64,000 bases of DNA from Craspedostauros australis (GCA_026770025.1 JAMXDE010000083.1:24070-88069), one strand, 5' to 3'. Shown: positions 23,210 to 34,914, counted from the first letter of the stretch. Notes: a model not told the origin generated them from the letters alone. Numbers and translations: made by a program.

Positions 23210-24043
23210 ATGGTCCTTTCCGTTGCTTCCTCCGTGGCACGCCGCCGCACAATGATGCTCGCCAAGCAGATGCAGCAGAAGCGCTGCATGGGAGGTGGAT
23301 CCACCCAGGAATGGGAAGGCGTTGACAAGGTCGTCCGTTCCTACTTCCCAGGCGATCACCAGCGTGAGTGTTGCATCATCCTGATTTCTTGGTTCCTGTG
23401 ATTGGCACGTTTTCGTGTGTCTGGGTGTGTTCATGGAAAAAAGACAACGAGATTTTCGAATCTGTTCATTGCTTGGCGCACGCATGGTCTTGCTCGTGTG
23501 CTGTTTGGGTGGGGTTGGAGGGATGTGCTCCATCGAGTTTTCATACCTTTGGCTGGCTTTATTCCGCTGGAGATCGCACTTGAGGTGTCAGGGATCGTCG
23601 CTGAAGAATGCAAAGATGATGCTTAGCTTCGTTGAACTAAACTACTCTGAACTGACCTAACGCCCTCATCTATCTCATCGAACATTCGAATACACTCTCT
23701 GAATGATGCTAAACATCCCCAAACAAAATCAAACAACATGCAATACCACGGACTGCATCATCCAATATGTTATATATGCGTCATGCATGGTGCAGTGGCG
23801 CTCGCCATCATGGGAGGCTACGTCGGCCTCTTCGGTCTCTACAAGATCTCGAGCGCCATCGGCGGCAAGAAGCCAGAGGCCGCCCCGGTCGTCGCCGTTG
23901 CCACACCCGTCGCCGATGTTGCCACCAGCGGAATCCCATCCGTGGACTCCCCCGAATTCGACAAGTACATCGAGACCGACGCCTTCTACAACATGTTGGA
24001 CAGCGACGAGCAGCTCGGCAAGGTCCTTGCCGATATGAAGTAA
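23210..24043 (+). CDS. Small mitochondrial-type single-pass membrane protein (2 exons)
   Basis: Exon 1 is 23210-23363 and exon 2 is 23796-24043. The 432-bp intron has a GTGAGT donor and a TGCAG acceptor, and the frame is kept, giving 133 aa. The N-terminus has Arg/Lys and Ser/Ala but no acid before residue 30 (MVLSVASSVARRRTM), which suits a mitochondrial targeting peptide. Then come WEGVDKVVRSYFP and a short hydrophobic helix with a GxxxG motif (IMGGYVGLFGLYKI). The tail is Ala/Pro/Val-rich and ends acidic (TDAFYNMLDSDEQLGKVL). The GxxxG helix resembles those of small inner-membrane subunits such as ATP synthase e/g. That parallel is only suggestive; I did not recognise the family. The start ATG has CACC directly upstream. 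Confidence 0.78.
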
Positions 24044-24411
24044 ATCGGCGATCATTACGCATTGCGGCGGGCAGCGCATTGCGGGGTTAGATTTCGTGCG
24101 TGCACACCAGTGCTTCGCTGCAATCGACGCAATGCAAGCTCGTTGTCTGTGATAGACTTGGCTGTCGCGAGGCATGTGAGTGTTCCACAGAGACTGCCAA
24201 TAACGTAACGATAGCGCAACCAACTCTCTAGTATTCTACCATCCTGTATAATACAATGCTCTCGGGGCGCTCAAAGCCAAACCAAAGAGTGTGGCTGATG
24301 AAATCAGCTGTGTTCCCTACATACTTGCGCCCTTGTCATTGGGGGTTTAATCTGCAGCTCCCACTCCTGAGGTTGCCGCTGCTGCATGCGACCTTCTTCC
24401 GTTCTAATTCC

Positions 24412-25095
24412 TCACTCCTCGTCAACGTCGTCGTTGGGATCCCGCGCCACGCTGAGATCCATGACGCGCACGTTGGGACACTTCGTGACAAAGTCCTGCA
24501 CGGCCATACCGACCTTGAGATTGATGTGCCCGCCGCCCATCCAAAAGTACTGCAACGGCACGACGCTGGCGCTGAGCAGGATGGGCACGGTGACATCCTT
24601 GAGACCGAACGGCGTCACGGCGCCATTCGGATACCCAGTGATGCGATCGTTGTCCTCTGGCGTCGCGAGGCGGAATTCGAATCGCGATTCTTCCAATCGT
24701 TCGGCAACGGGCCGCAAGCGACGGATGGCCGTCATGAGCTTCGTGATGTCCAACGTGGCGTCGTACTGAATGACGATGAGCATGAAGCGGGGGTTCGTGG
24801 AGAGATCGTCGCCCGGTTTCGGCGATCGCTGTTTCTTGTTCTCCATGAGAAGGGATTTGCAGAGATGGTGCGTCGTGGGGGCGCCCAGGATCTTGGCTCG
24901 CTGTGCCAACGGCCAGTCGTAGTACGTCGACGGCACCCACTTCCATCGCGCGCTGTGGATGGCGTGGGTGACTTCCACGGCATGACGCGCTCTGCGGATG
25001 TTGTCCTCGACGTCCGTGTCCTTGGGAACTTGGAGTCGTTTGCGTTCGAGCGCCTCAATGCGTTTCTCGAGTGCTTGCAGATCGGTGGCTGTCAT
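24412..25095 (-). CDS. YbaK/aminoacyl-tRNA deacylase-associated domain protein
   Basis: A single exon of 227 aa from ATG at 25095. Residues 1-22 form a coiled coil (LQALEKRIEALERKR). From about residue 75 the sequence follows the YbaK/ProX fold. K80 in HHLCKSLLM is at the place of the conserved lysine. GYPNGAVTPFGL (154-165) matches the family's glycine loop, and GGGHINLKV (188-195) is the final conserved block. Family members hydrolyse mischarged aminoacyl-tRNA in trans or act as editing modules. Eukaryotic stand-alone versions with an N-terminal coiled coil are known, but their exact substrate is not. No targeting peptide is evident. The acidic end (DPNDDVDEE) is short. It lies downstream of MAK16 on the same strand with about 470 bp between them. 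Confidence 0.82.
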   Translation of the reverse strand: MTATDLQALEKRIEALERKRLQVPKDTDVEDNIRRARHAVEVTHAIHSARWKWVPSTYYDWPLAQRAKILGAPTTHHLCKSLLMENKKQRSPKPGDDLSTNPRFMLIVIQYDATLDITKLMTAIRRLRPVAERLEESRFEFRLATPEDNDRITGYPNGAVTPFGLKDVTVPILLSASVVPLQYFWMGGGHINLKVGMAVQDFVTKCPNVRVMDLSVARDPNDDVDEE

Positions 25096-25098
25096 GGT

Positions 25099-25142
25099 TG
25101 TTGCTGATGTTGGTTGCTGATGTTGGTTGCTGATGTTGGTTG
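25099..25142. repeat. Short GTTGCTGAT-type tandem repeat before the YbaK gene
   Basis: Three to four copies of a TTGCTGATGTTGG-like unit begin 4 bp upstream of the start codon, so they lie in the probable 5' leader of the YbaK-domain gene. Confidence 0.8.
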
Positions 25143-25567
25143 GTAGTTGTATGAACCTGTGATGGTGATGATGTCTGCTTGGTCGCCGAACAATGAGATC
25201 TTCCTGTTCCGTTCCGTTTGGGTCTTGTGCGCAAAAGCAGAATCAGGAGTCGCCCAGAAAAAGATCTGCCATCAGAAATGCCCCCAACTGCCAGCTGCGA
25301 CCTGATCGAACGAGGACGAGCTACACCTTGGAGACAAGAGGGTGCCTCGAAACGATCCAGCAGCATCTGACGTCTACAAGCATCATAGTTGCGATTTTTA
25401 GAAGTTGCAATACCTTAATTGTATTGTGTGATACAAACAACTGTATGCTCACTTGGGCAACAGAATAACTCACATTGCAGCGTTGCAACACTCCATCGCA
25501 CTTCTTGCATCGCACGATTGCTTGTAGAGCACGAGTGTTAATACCACAGTTGCGCGTGCTTTCACAA

Positions 25568-26587
25568 TCACCACGCCGTACCCGCCGAAGCTGCCTCCAT
25601 TCTTTGTTCACCCTCATGCTCTTCCTCGTATTCGATTTCCACACGAGATCCCTTCCGCCGTCCAGGCTTGGTCTTCTTCTTCTTATCTCGTTTCTGTTTC
25701 TTCTTTCGTGGTGTGCCATCGTCCTCGTCGTCATCATCGCTGCTGTCATCGTCGTCGTCGTCGTCATCGTCATCGTCATCATCAGAACTGCCGTCGTCTT
25801 GGTCTTCACCATCACCGCCGCCCCATCTGCCATCACCGAGGTATTCCAGATCCTCCATGTCCTCCTCCATCTCATCCTCATCCGATTCCAAGTCTTCCAC
25901 GTACTCCACCATGCGCTCCTCATCATCGGACTCATCCTCGCTCTCCATCTCGGTCTGATCATCAGCAGCTTCCTCCGTCTCCTTTTGCTCGATGGCCTTC
26001 TTGTATGTCTGATCTTCAAAGTCGTACAAATCACCGTACGTGCCCTTGGCTAACCGATCCACAAGCTCCTGCTCCACCTTCTGCGTGATCCGCGCCGCGA
26101 TCAAAGCCTTCTGCTCGCGCCGCGCCTCGCGCTGCGCCACCTTGCGCGTCGGCGCCTGCACGATGCGGGCCTTGTGGCCGGCCAATTCGCGCAGCTTGAT
26201 CTTGCGCATGCGGATGAGGTACTGATGGATCTTGGTGAGACGCTGCTTGTTGCGATGCTGCAGCACCTTGGGAAAGAACTGCAGATGCTCATCGATCTGC
26301 TGCAGCGCCTTGCTGTAGTTGCGGCTCAGCAGCACCTTCTCCCACAGATTCTTGGGCGAGTGGGCACGTTCGGCCGTCTTCATGCAGAGGTAGACCTTGC
26401 CGTTTTCTTCGCGCAGTGTGGCGTACCGCGAGTTGGCCAGCGGGCAGCTCGTGCGGTTGCAGAGGCCCGTGACGGAGTACGGGTGTTGGCAGAACGTCGT
26501 CTTGTCAGATTTCGCTTTGCCGATGTGGTGTTTGAACGAGCAGAATTGGTGGTTGATCACCTGCCATATCATCTCATCGTGCTGCAT
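25568..26587 (-). CDS. MAK16: MAK16 ribosome biogenesis factor
   Basis: A single exon of 339 aa. The N-terminal ~150 residues match MAK16 closely: MQHDEMIWQVINHQFCSF at the start, VTGLCNRTSCPLANSRYAT, AERAHSPKNLWEKV and LTKIHQYLIRMRKI. The cysteines in NHQFCSF, TFCQHP, LCNRTSC form the zinc-binding part of the family. MAK16 works in the nucleolus on pre-60S particles and 27S pre-rRNA processing (known from yeast). After residue 200 the protein becomes a long acidic region with a run of Asp encoded by GTCGTC/ATC-type repeats (about 25730-25790 on + strand). It ends in a basic patch (KKKQKRDKKKKTKPGRRKG) that looks like a nuclear/nucleolar signal. The gene is head-to-head with the small gene at 27135, about 550 bp apart. 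Confidence 0.95.
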   Translation of the reverse strand: MQHDEMIWQVINHQFCSFKHHIGKAKSDKTTFCQHPYSVTGLCNRTSCPLANSRYATLREENGKVYLCMKTAERAHSPKNLWEKVLLSRNYSKALQQIDEHLQFFPKVLQHRNKQRLTKIHQYLIRMRKIKLRELAGHKARIVQAPTRKVAQREARREQKALIAARITQKVEQELVDRLAKGTYGDLYDFEDQTYKKAIEQKETEEAADDQTEMESEDESDDEERMVEYVEDLESDEDEMEEDMEDLEYLGDGRWGGGDGEDQDDGSSDDDDDDDDDDDDDSSDDDDEDDGTPRKKKQKRDKKKKTKPGRRKGSRVEIEYEEEHEGEQRMEAASAGTAW

Positions 26588-27134
26588 GGTTCCTTCGTGT
26601 TGCTACAGTACAGTACACTCCCTGGATGCTATTGTACTTGGTGCAATCAATGTGTAGTACGCTGTTATAGAATGTAATATAATATGCTGTTTGTGAAGAT
26701 GGAGGAACGGCCGATGTTCTTTCTTTCTGCCATTGTCGGTTGGTGTCTTTCGTTGGCTCTTGATTTCGCTTCTGTTTTCCATTTCGATTTGCGTTGTTGT
26801 CATTCGCGTTGTTGGTTGGTGATGATCTGTCCTTGTTTCCGCACAGCAACGAACTGAAACTGTCGGCAAAGATTCCGCATTCCATTTTCAGACTATTTGT
26901 AATCGAGCGAGTCGAGATCGAGCAAGAATCCACCAACAGGAACAGCAGAAAGCAGCAACAGACATGACGACCATGGCGGTCGCTCTTTCCGCACACGCAG
27001 CGGCAACAACGACAACAACAACAACACAGGCATTGTCAAGGTTGACACATCATCGTCTCATCTCATCTCATCTCAACTGCGGCGACCCCACCGCATACAC
27101 GCAGATAGTCGAAGATACAGATACTGCCGCAACC

Positions 27135-27792
27135 ATGGTGAACCCAATCACAGGATTTTTCAAGAGCCTGCGCGAGACGGAGGAGTCTCGCATCGGTCGC
27201 CTGTCCGAGCGTGTCGCCGAGTGAGTTCCCTCTTGCGTTGTGTTGTGTTACATGTCTTGATTGCTTGACACGAGAGAAGTGCGTTGGTGTTCAGCTTCCC
27301 TTGGCGCCTCCATTTCGTCTTCTCCATGGCTCTCACCTAATGCTGCATCGCTGTCTCTTTCCTCCTTCTTCGTTGATGAAAATGCTTGGCATCATTGCCG
27401 GGATTACATCAATGCAACGTTCCATCTGGTTCTCGCGGAAATACTAAACACCACGCACTACCGTATTCATTCCCAATTGCGACGCTGCTGCCCTGCGCTC
27501 CAATCCAATACACGATGCGATTCGATACAACATATAATACAACAACAGACACACCGTCGACTCGCAGAAGCAGGTCGATGAATTCAATCGACCGCAGTAC
27601 TTTGGACATATGTATTACCTGACGAGCAGCCAGCGCACCAAGGGATTCAATGGCTTCACGTGCGTCAATTCTTACTTCACTGGCAAGCCCGCAGGTGCCG
27701 GCAGCTCCTTCATCGCCGCGCGCTATTACACCGATCAGGCGCGGCAAAAGCGCGATGCTCTTATGGCGTCAGTCGAGGAGGCGGAGGCGTAA
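27135..27792 (+). CDS. Small hypothetical protein (2 exons)
   Basis: Exon 1 is 27135-27220 (donor GTGAGT) and exon 2 is 27549-27792. Frame requires the acceptor at AACAACAG (27547-27548), not the nearer CGCAG at 27567, which would break the frame. The product is 109 aa: MVNPITGFFKSLRETEESRI, then an amphipathic helix, then FNRPQYFGHMYYLTSSQRTK, FTCVNSYFTGKPAGAGSSF and a charged helical C-terminus ending EEAEA. An in-frame start further upstream (26964) reads through CAA/ACA low complexity and is less likely. No family was recognised. The clean splice frame and non-repetitive composition argue that it is a real gene. Its upstream region is shared with MAK16. Confidence 0.68.
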
Positions 27793-28344
27793 AGGCAGGG
27801 GTGGAACATTTCTGCTTATCCTGCAATAGATAGCATGTAGACTATCATCATACGACAGCATTCCATCGAGTTTTTGCGAATGGGGCCTTGTTTGGACCAA
27901 TGACTTTCGGTGCAAGACGCAGAGAGCCGTTTGGCATCGTGCGCGCATTGGTTGTGGAAGGTTGAACCGGGCCGTGCGCAATCACCACAAATGTGTCCTG
28001 GACATGTGTGGCCTTGCCTACGTGCTGTTTGCAGGATACGATGCGCATCTCGTAAGAGGCGCTGTTTCAGCTCGCCAAGATCAAGCCGTGTGCCGTCGAA
28101 ATCAATACTGCCCATCAACAAGTGCGAGAGTGAATGTGGTATGTAGGATATGTAGTCTATTATTGAATATGTAATGCGCAGGTACGTGTGTATGTATGGA
28201 TGTTACTGTATATATGCGGTTGCGCATCTGGTGCACAACGCAAACCCCCATTGTGTGTTTGTGTGTTGTCACTTCACTTTCGATACAAGTGTGCATGTGA
28301 CGGAATGACGATGATAGAGAGATAGAGAGAACGGCCGGCTGCAA

Positions 28345-29606
28345 TTACTGCGCCTCCTGCCGCGAACTGCTCTTCGATAGTTTTGGAGAATACAACTGCA
28401 GATCGTTGGGCTTGACAGAAGCCTCGATCGGAGCCGACTGGAAGATATCGCTGAGGAACTGTTTCCACGACGGGATCTTTGGTTGCGGACTGCCACGAAT
28501 GCTGTCCTTGAAGTCTGTCCGCACGGCATCGAACGTGCTGCCTTCGTCACTGCACGCAACCGTGCTGCTCGTGTCGGACTCGTACTCCAGATCCAAGCTG
28601 AAGGATCGTTTGTGGCGCTTCGCGCTGGGCGATTCCTGCGTGCGCTCCATGTTCTGGATGCCGTAGCTGATGCCGCGCTCCAAAGCCTCCATCGCCGGTC
28701 CGAACGACGCCTTGGCGGAGACGGCGGCCAGTTTGTCTTCATCGTAGATGCCACTGCAGATCTGCGCGTACTGCTCCTGAAGGACGGCGCACGTCAGCGC
28801 GTGTCGTCGTCGCACGAGCTGGTGCAGCGCCGTCTTCGTCATGCGGCTTTCGAGACCCCGCTCGCAGTGTTTCATTGGATTGATGAGGTTGGGGTTGTTG
28901 CGCACTCGTCTCAGCGCTCGCAGATCCTGCTGCTTGTTGTGTTCGAAGCGGACGTAATCGCCATCCTGTTGGGACGCAACACGACAGATCGGGTTGGTTG
29001 CGGTTGCAATGATGATGGTATCAATCACATCGTGTGGAAATGTGGAGGGGAGAGCATGGTGATTGATGCATGTGAGAATACTGGTTGTGGCAATGGTACT
29101 TGTACTGGTACAGTGTGCGTGTAAACACGTGGACATGAATCCTTCGTTGCTGAGGCCATCTTGAGCGGATCAGTGAGATCGCATGCGCTGGACCGGGATC
29201 TTTCCGGCGTTGTCCGTCATGGAGCATCGTGGGATACCAAGCGAGCATTCGCATTGGTTGGACGTGCACAGCGTGCTGCCTTGTGAGGCTTCCCGTCCAC
29301 ATTTCAACGGACGTTGATGCATCCAAAGCAACCCGAAGTCGCAGCAATGATCATTGGACGAGCCACCTTTTTGGAGGCGTGCGATCTGCGGCCATTTGGA
29401 CTTACAGAATACCAACAGAGGCTCTGTCGCTTGCTGTCAAAGTAATCATCGAACTCGTACAGTTCCGCCATCTCTGCAAATCGTACAGATGGCTTTGTGC
29501 TTTTTGCAGAGCAAGTGCCGTGCTTCGATCGTCCCTGCTGCTGCCTTGGTTTTGGTTGTTGCATTTGCTGCTGCTGTTGCTGCGTCTGACTTTGAGAATC
29601 CGTCAT
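28345..29606 (-). CDS. VRF-motif protein of unknown function (2 exons)
   Basis: Exon 1 is 29406-29606 (donor GTAAGT) and exon 2 is 28345-28965 (acceptor CAACAG). The intron is 440 bp, phase 0, and the product is 273 aa. The N-terminus is Gln-rich (residues about 5-30) and then gives KPSVRFAEMAELYEFDDYFD and LCWYS, joined to DGDYVRFEHNKQQDLRALRR. A helical middle part with RRRHALTCAVLQEQYAQIC and ALERGISYG follows. The C-terminal third is Ser-rich with a basic stretch (SAKRHKRSF). This layout (SVRF...WYS...RF...LR...AVL.EQ...AL.RG) resembles a family I associate with diatom genomes, function unknown; that is recollection, not a search. The phosphorylatable Ser clusters and basic patch suggest a regulated nuclear or cytosolic protein, which is inference. 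Confidence 0.7.
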
Positions 29607-29684
29607 TGTGTATTTGTGAGGCAGTTGCGCTGCTGTGCTTGCAGGAGATTGCTTGCTTGATTGATTAGTTGATTGCTTGAATGG

Positions 29685-29705
29685 GTGAGTGAGTGAGTGA
29701 GTGAG
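29685..29705. repeat. GAGT tetranucleotide microsatellite
   Basis: About five copies of GAGT lie just upstream of the VRF-motif gene start, in its probable promoter or 5' leader. Confidence 0.85.
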
Positions 29706-29879
29706 AGTGGATGTGCTTCTGTGATGTCGCCGTTGTTGTTCTCGTTGGTGTGCAAGGTTGATCGAAACGGTGAGACTGGACTGACCGTGTGATCGATTGA
29801 TCAGGAGAAAAAGTATTTCGGAGTTGGATTTTATGACGAGATGGGACAGGCAGCACTTCGTTGTTGTGTTCTGCACCTC

Positions 29880-31420
29880 CAGCTGTCCTTCTGGACATTG
29901 CTGTCGACTTTTGGTGGCTTTGTCTCGATTGCGAACGGAATGGAACGCGAGGCTGTTGCTACCGTTGCTGCATTTGCGCCGTCTGTTCTCTGTGCTTCAT
30001 TGAATCTGTGCGAAACAAACCACGACGAACCTAACCTTCCGAGTGCGGAGTCCCAGGGCGAAATTTGACATGTGCATCGTTTCAAGCTTCCGACGCCATC
30101 CTCGGATGTTTAACGTCTCTGTCCTTATCATTTTCAGTCTTTGCGAATCACGTTGGCCAAAAATTGCACGCAGTATTGCTCGATCTTGGGGTAATTCCCG
30201 CGCGTGATCACTCACAAAGAGGCGAAAGTGTTCGCCACTCGCTGACAAGTTGTGCGATGGACTGTGTGAGTGTCCGAACTATCACTGTCCGCTAAATGTG
30301 CAATCGTCCGCGTATTATTGTTCTTCGTGTCAAAATTTTGGGGATCGATCGGATCACTGCAAACGCTCCATCCTCCGTGGCGGCAACGGATGTTTTTCTG
30401 CAACCTGTTCTGCAATTGCGGGACACATGCGCGCATCGCCGAGAGGTAGGCAGCATCGTTGCTACTCCCACGATGGTTGGTGTTCTTCTCTCTTTTGCGG
30501 CCGTTGCTGAGGTTGATACTGCCGCCATCGCCGTTGCTGGTGTTGCCACTGAAATTTGGTGCCAAAGACCCACGCAGCGTCTTGTTGATGTCTTGGGAAA
30601 AGAGATAAATGTTGTGGCTCGTGCGCGGTGGGCTGCGCTGTTGTGTATTGTGCGGTGATAAAGTTCCCATGTCCATCACGAGTCCGAAGATACCCACGCA
30701 CTGCCATACATCGCGCAGCGCCACCAAGGCGTCCACGAGAATTCATGTAGCCGCCATGTCAGTACAAGAGCGGCGCAGAGAGAGAGGAGGCTCATGGTGG
30801 AGTCGAGTGTGGCGCAGCAACATGGAGCGGAGAAGGGCACAGAAAGGTGGAGAGAGGATGGGACACAACGGAGAAGCAAAAGAAAGACGCACACGCAAAC
30901 ACATGCAAGCACACGCACATTGAGCGTTGGATGCCGTCAGGAACGGGTTGATGTTCCTTTCTCGCACCGTTCTCTTTTTTCTTTCTCACCATCCTTCTTC
31001 CTTGTGTTTCTCCTGTTCCCAATGCTCTTCTTTGGAGGTGTTCGTTTCGTCCTTCTTTCATCAGATGTTCTTGTTGGCTCTTCCGTACTCATACACGCAA
31101 GTCGTTGCCGTGCGTATGGGAAAGTATCTTCTCCGGAGATCATCACTGCGTGGCACATCATCACCATCGCTTCCATCGTTCCTGCCGTCTTCGTTTTCAC
31201 ACATCCATCAAATCGGTCGTACCATACCTGCGTACATGCCTACATGGTAGTCTCGTGTTCGCACCTAAGCCCATGCCCAGGATTCAACGGCATCGCGTTT
31301 TGGGACCGCTTGCGCCAAGATCCAATGGATCCAGTTTGCCTTAGTTGTTGTCAGCAGCGGATTCTCTGCGTTTGCGTTGGTGGTAAGCTGATTGGTATCG
31401 TACGATATCCATAGTGAGTT
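29880..31420. other. Unresolved stretch with weak frames on both strands
   Basis: Candidates are a minus frame at 30212-30736 and two + frames near 31020-31410 that encode hydrophobic segments (ITAWHIITIASIVPAVFVF and WIQFALVVVSSGFSAFALV) in different phases. The minus frame is 174 codons if non-ATG, or about 155 from the internal Met, and is rich in Asn/Ser. A spliced membrane-protein gene is possible, but no set of splice sites gave a continuous product I would defend. Confidence 0.3.
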
Positions 31421-31459
31421 TTTTTCTGCCTTTGAAGGCAGGTTCTCTAGGGGGGCAGT

Positions 31460-32770
31460 TCAAAATGCAATAATTGGCTCTATTTCATAGCGTTTAAGTC
31501 ATAAATTGCTTGTTTCCGCCTAGTTCTTATCCTCGACGGAAGAATATGGAATTTTTGTTCTTTTTTGGATAATTGGTGCTTTCCCCCCAAAATTCGCCCG
31601 AGTTGCTTTCGCTCTTCGTCATTGCTCCATTTCCCCACTTTACACTGTGTCGGTGTTTGCTGCGCGTGTTTTCGTCTCCGGTCGGCACAAAACAAGGCTG
31701 CTGTCTTGGGCCAGCACAGAGCACACAAAACTCACAACCCCAACACTCTCCACAGAGATCATTGCTCCACAGAGCACTTCGTTCCTGTAACAATCACAAT
31801 CACAACAACAACCACAACAGGTACACCAACATCACCACCGCAACAGTGTTTCGTCCATGGGTGGCTCCTGTATGCGATGCAACTGGAATTCATCTCTTCG
31901 AACAGTTCTTCCTGCACCAGCAATGCTGTCCGGTGAATTAGTTGCTTGGTTGCCACTGTGCCACAGCAACAATGGAATGCTTGGCTGTAGTTCGTTGTAT
32001 GCCTCAATTTGTGTTCGATACACGTTGTGTTCGCCCATCATGCAGATCGAACAAGGGGCTTCCTGTGGGTGGCTGCATTCCCTCCATGCACAAGACTGTC
32101 CATTTGCTTGCACTCCTTGTCCTGGTTTCCGGATGACCAGGACCGCCATGGCAGGATCACAACCGAGGTGATTCTGTCCGCACCGTCTCTTTGGATTTTG
32201 GTGTCCTTCTTTTGTTGTTGTCAGGTGTGTTGGTACAGCCGTTCGTTCCTTTGTTGACATGTCCATGACTATCCTTTGTTGTTGGGAATGGGGTTCATGT
32301 GCATGCTCGTATTGTCAGTTCTGTTGAGATCATCAACATACAGTGGGGCATTTTAGTGTCAACCTTCTAGGCAACACAAAACACTCCGAAGCTGGTGGGG
32401 ATGCCATGCTCCTTTTCGTACATCCGCATTATCTACATGCCACCCTCAAGCAAGGTGCATTTCAGTGAACAGCTAAACATGCATTGTGTTGTGGAACCAT
32501 AACAGTGTTGTGTTGGCCATTCGTGCTACATGGTTGTTGTAGTCTTTTCTCTGGAGGTGCCTGTGATGTTTTCCGTTTTCCTTCTCACAACATGGGTGCT
32601 CGCACATGCAGACACACTCTTCCGCAATTCACTGACAGCCACAACAAACTCCATTGCGGGTATCGCCATCAACGCAAATGACTAACAACAACGCAGCTAC
32701 TTGTGCAACACCAGATGAACGATACGAGATTGAGGTGGGGACTATGTGATAACATTCTATTATGTGCCAG
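31460..32770. other. Non-coding flank of the Harbinger-type element
   Basis: The sequence between the proposed left end and the transposase stop. Open frames occur on both strands (for example 31565-31936 + and 31832-32266 -), but none has a recognised motif or supporting splice sites. Confidence 0.4.
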
Positions 32771-32775
32771 ACGGC

Positions 32776-33934
32776 TTACTCCTGTCCAAAACTGCTGTCA
32801 CCGCTGCTTGTGCCATCACTCATTGTGTTGCTGCTGCTGATGCCCTCACTTGTTGTGCTGTTGCTCTCCTCGCTTCTGGCTTCGTCCTCCACCATTTCCT
32901 CCATATCCACCTCCCGTGAGGTGTCTGCTCCTGAGGGGGGCGCCAGTGATGCCACCCAATTCTCCATTTCCCTGATATCCGCCATGGTCTCCTGCAGGTC
33001 AAACAAAGGATTTTCATGCTGCAGTTCGAATTGTGTGATAGCTGCGATGGCATACATTGCCAGTTGGTGTTTGCAAAGTTGGTGCCGCCACTCCACCCGC
33101 AAGCACTTCCAGTTTTTGAAGCGTTTGTGAACTGTTTCGTGCCTTGCACGTATCACTCCATTGTATCTGGTCCTCTCAATGCAACACGAAGGCTCACCCC
33201 TGTAGCCTTGATCTGCAATCACCTGCTCCCCTTCGTCCAGTTCCTGCCTCAGCTTGCGTCGAAAAATGGTTACATCATTCCACTCCCCACATGGAAATGG
33301 ACCCTCGACCCAAACAAGATGGCCAGTCTGAATGCACACACCAGTCTCGTATCTGAGGCCTGCCCCATTGAATTTGTGAGAGTACCAATCTGTGTCGAAA
33401 GGATTGGGCTCCACAATCCGAAAGTCGGTGCCATCCACGGACATGAAAACAGTGTTGTGACCAACACTGCCATTCTTGCGTTCCTCTATTCTGATCTGCA
33501 GTGATACAAAAAGGAACTTGAGCATGTGCAAGGGATGTGAGGCATGTCAGGCAAGCACACGCATTCAAGCCATCTCCACACACAGCACCAAGTTCACTCA
33601 CCTTTGTTCTGCTCAGTCGCGCAATGCCTTCCAAAACAATCCATGTCCACTTCATCAATGTTCTGCGATCCCTATTCAGCATCACCGAAAGAATCTCCCA
33701 TGGACTGTATTGCTTCAGGAATACGAGTGCACCAAGCATGTGGTTGATTGTGGTGTTGCCTGGTAGCAGCCCGTCTTGTGTCAGTGCTGTCCATACTGCA
33801 GAAGCCACTGCGATGCTGGTCCCATACGTCCTGCGGAAAAGGATGGTGAGCCATGGGGGTTGCTCCATGCAAGTGAGCATGTCCACGTCGCGACCCACAA
33901 TTTGCATACCAGAGTGGGCAATCTCAACCTCCAT
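32776..33934 (-). CDS. PIF/Harbinger DDE transposase (2 exons)
   Basis: Exon 1 is 33602-33934 and exon 2 is 32776-33495. The 106-bp intron has a GTGAGT donor and CTGCAG acceptor in phase 0, giving 350 aa. Exon 1 carries a helix-turn-helix-like stretch (SPWEILSVMLNRDRRTLMKW). Exon 2 carries the DDE core typical of Harbinger: D132 in MSVDGTDFRI, then WYSHKFNGAGLRYETG and GPFPCGEWND, D206 in QVIADQGYRG, and E231 in ARHETVHKRFKNW. The C-terminal ~60 residues are acidic and Ser-rich and end GDSSFGQE. All three catalytic acids are present and neither exon has a stop, so the enzyme may be functional. Harbinger transposases usually need a second, DNA-binding element protein; the divergent ORF at 36753 is the obvious candidate here. 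Confidence 0.88.
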
Positions 33935-34400
33935 CGTCTTCTGAATGAGTCATTGCGAGGTGGAGCAAGTTGATGCACAATGTAGTGGATTGGATGTTGG
34001 CTTGATGTTGGATCGGATACTGTCGTGGGCAGGTATTGTGAGAAGTTGTTGATTCGGTTGCTTGCGCGTGATTGTTGGCCGTCGTTGTTGTTGACGTCAA
34101 TACTTTGTTGGCATCAGGCGGCATGTGAGTTGTTGTCGAGGTGCAGCCGATGGCCATCGCACATTGATGCTGACATCTCGAGAAGCAGAGTCCGCCATTT
34201 GCTGCATTGCACAGCGATCACTTGCAATACACGGTGATGCAGAACACAAGGATTTCCGTGTTTGTCTCCACGATCTGTTGGCTGGTGGGAGTATTCGCGC
34301 GCTGTTCTCTCAACGCGAGTTGGTCTTGGGTCATGTTCCTCGGCTTCCTCAGACATTCCACAGAACACTCACTGACATCGACATCATTCACGAACATCCA

Positions 34401-34914
34401 TGCAAGGTGTCCGTAAGACAAATCGAGGCATATAACATGGATACATATTCAGTCCCTTTCCGCGCAAGCCATCCATTTGGTTGAAACATAGTTTATCAAT
34501 GACACAGGAGCGTTCCAATCCATACAAGCCCTCCATTTGGTTCCAACGGCGTTCATGACAGGGACAGATTCGTTCTTGTCCGTACAAGCCCTCCATTTAG
34601 TGGAAAGAGCGTTTATCAATGACACAGGAGCGTTCCGATTCATACAAGCCCTCCATTTGGTTCAAAGAGCGTTTATCAATGACACAGATTAGTTCTTATC
34701 CATACAAGCCCTCCATTTGGTTCAAAAAGCGTTTATCAACAGCACAGATTAGTTCTTATCCATACAAGCCCTACATTTGGTGGAAAAACGTTTACTACAG
34801 ATGCAGATTAGTTCTTATCCATACAAGCCCTCCATTGGGTGGAAAGAGCGTTTATCAATGGCACAGATCTATCAATAGCACAGATCAGTTCTTATCCATA
34901 CAAGCCCTCCATTT
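34401..34914. repeat. 60-bp tandem repeats
   Basis: About eight diverged units with a 60-bp period. Each contains CATACAAGCCCTCCATTTGG and GCGTTTATCAATGACACAG. They lie between the two divergent ORFs of the Harbinger-type element. The right-hand units vary slightly in length. Confidence 0.9.

Noticed and set aside
25321-26088. Long frames in other phases and on the + strand over MAK16
   Set aside because: Shadows of the GAT/GAC-rich acidic region of MAK16.
27561-27570. Acceptor CGCAG at 27563-27567 for the small gene at 27135
   Set aside because: It would put exon 2 out of frame with exon 1; the acceptor ending at 27548 keeps the frame.
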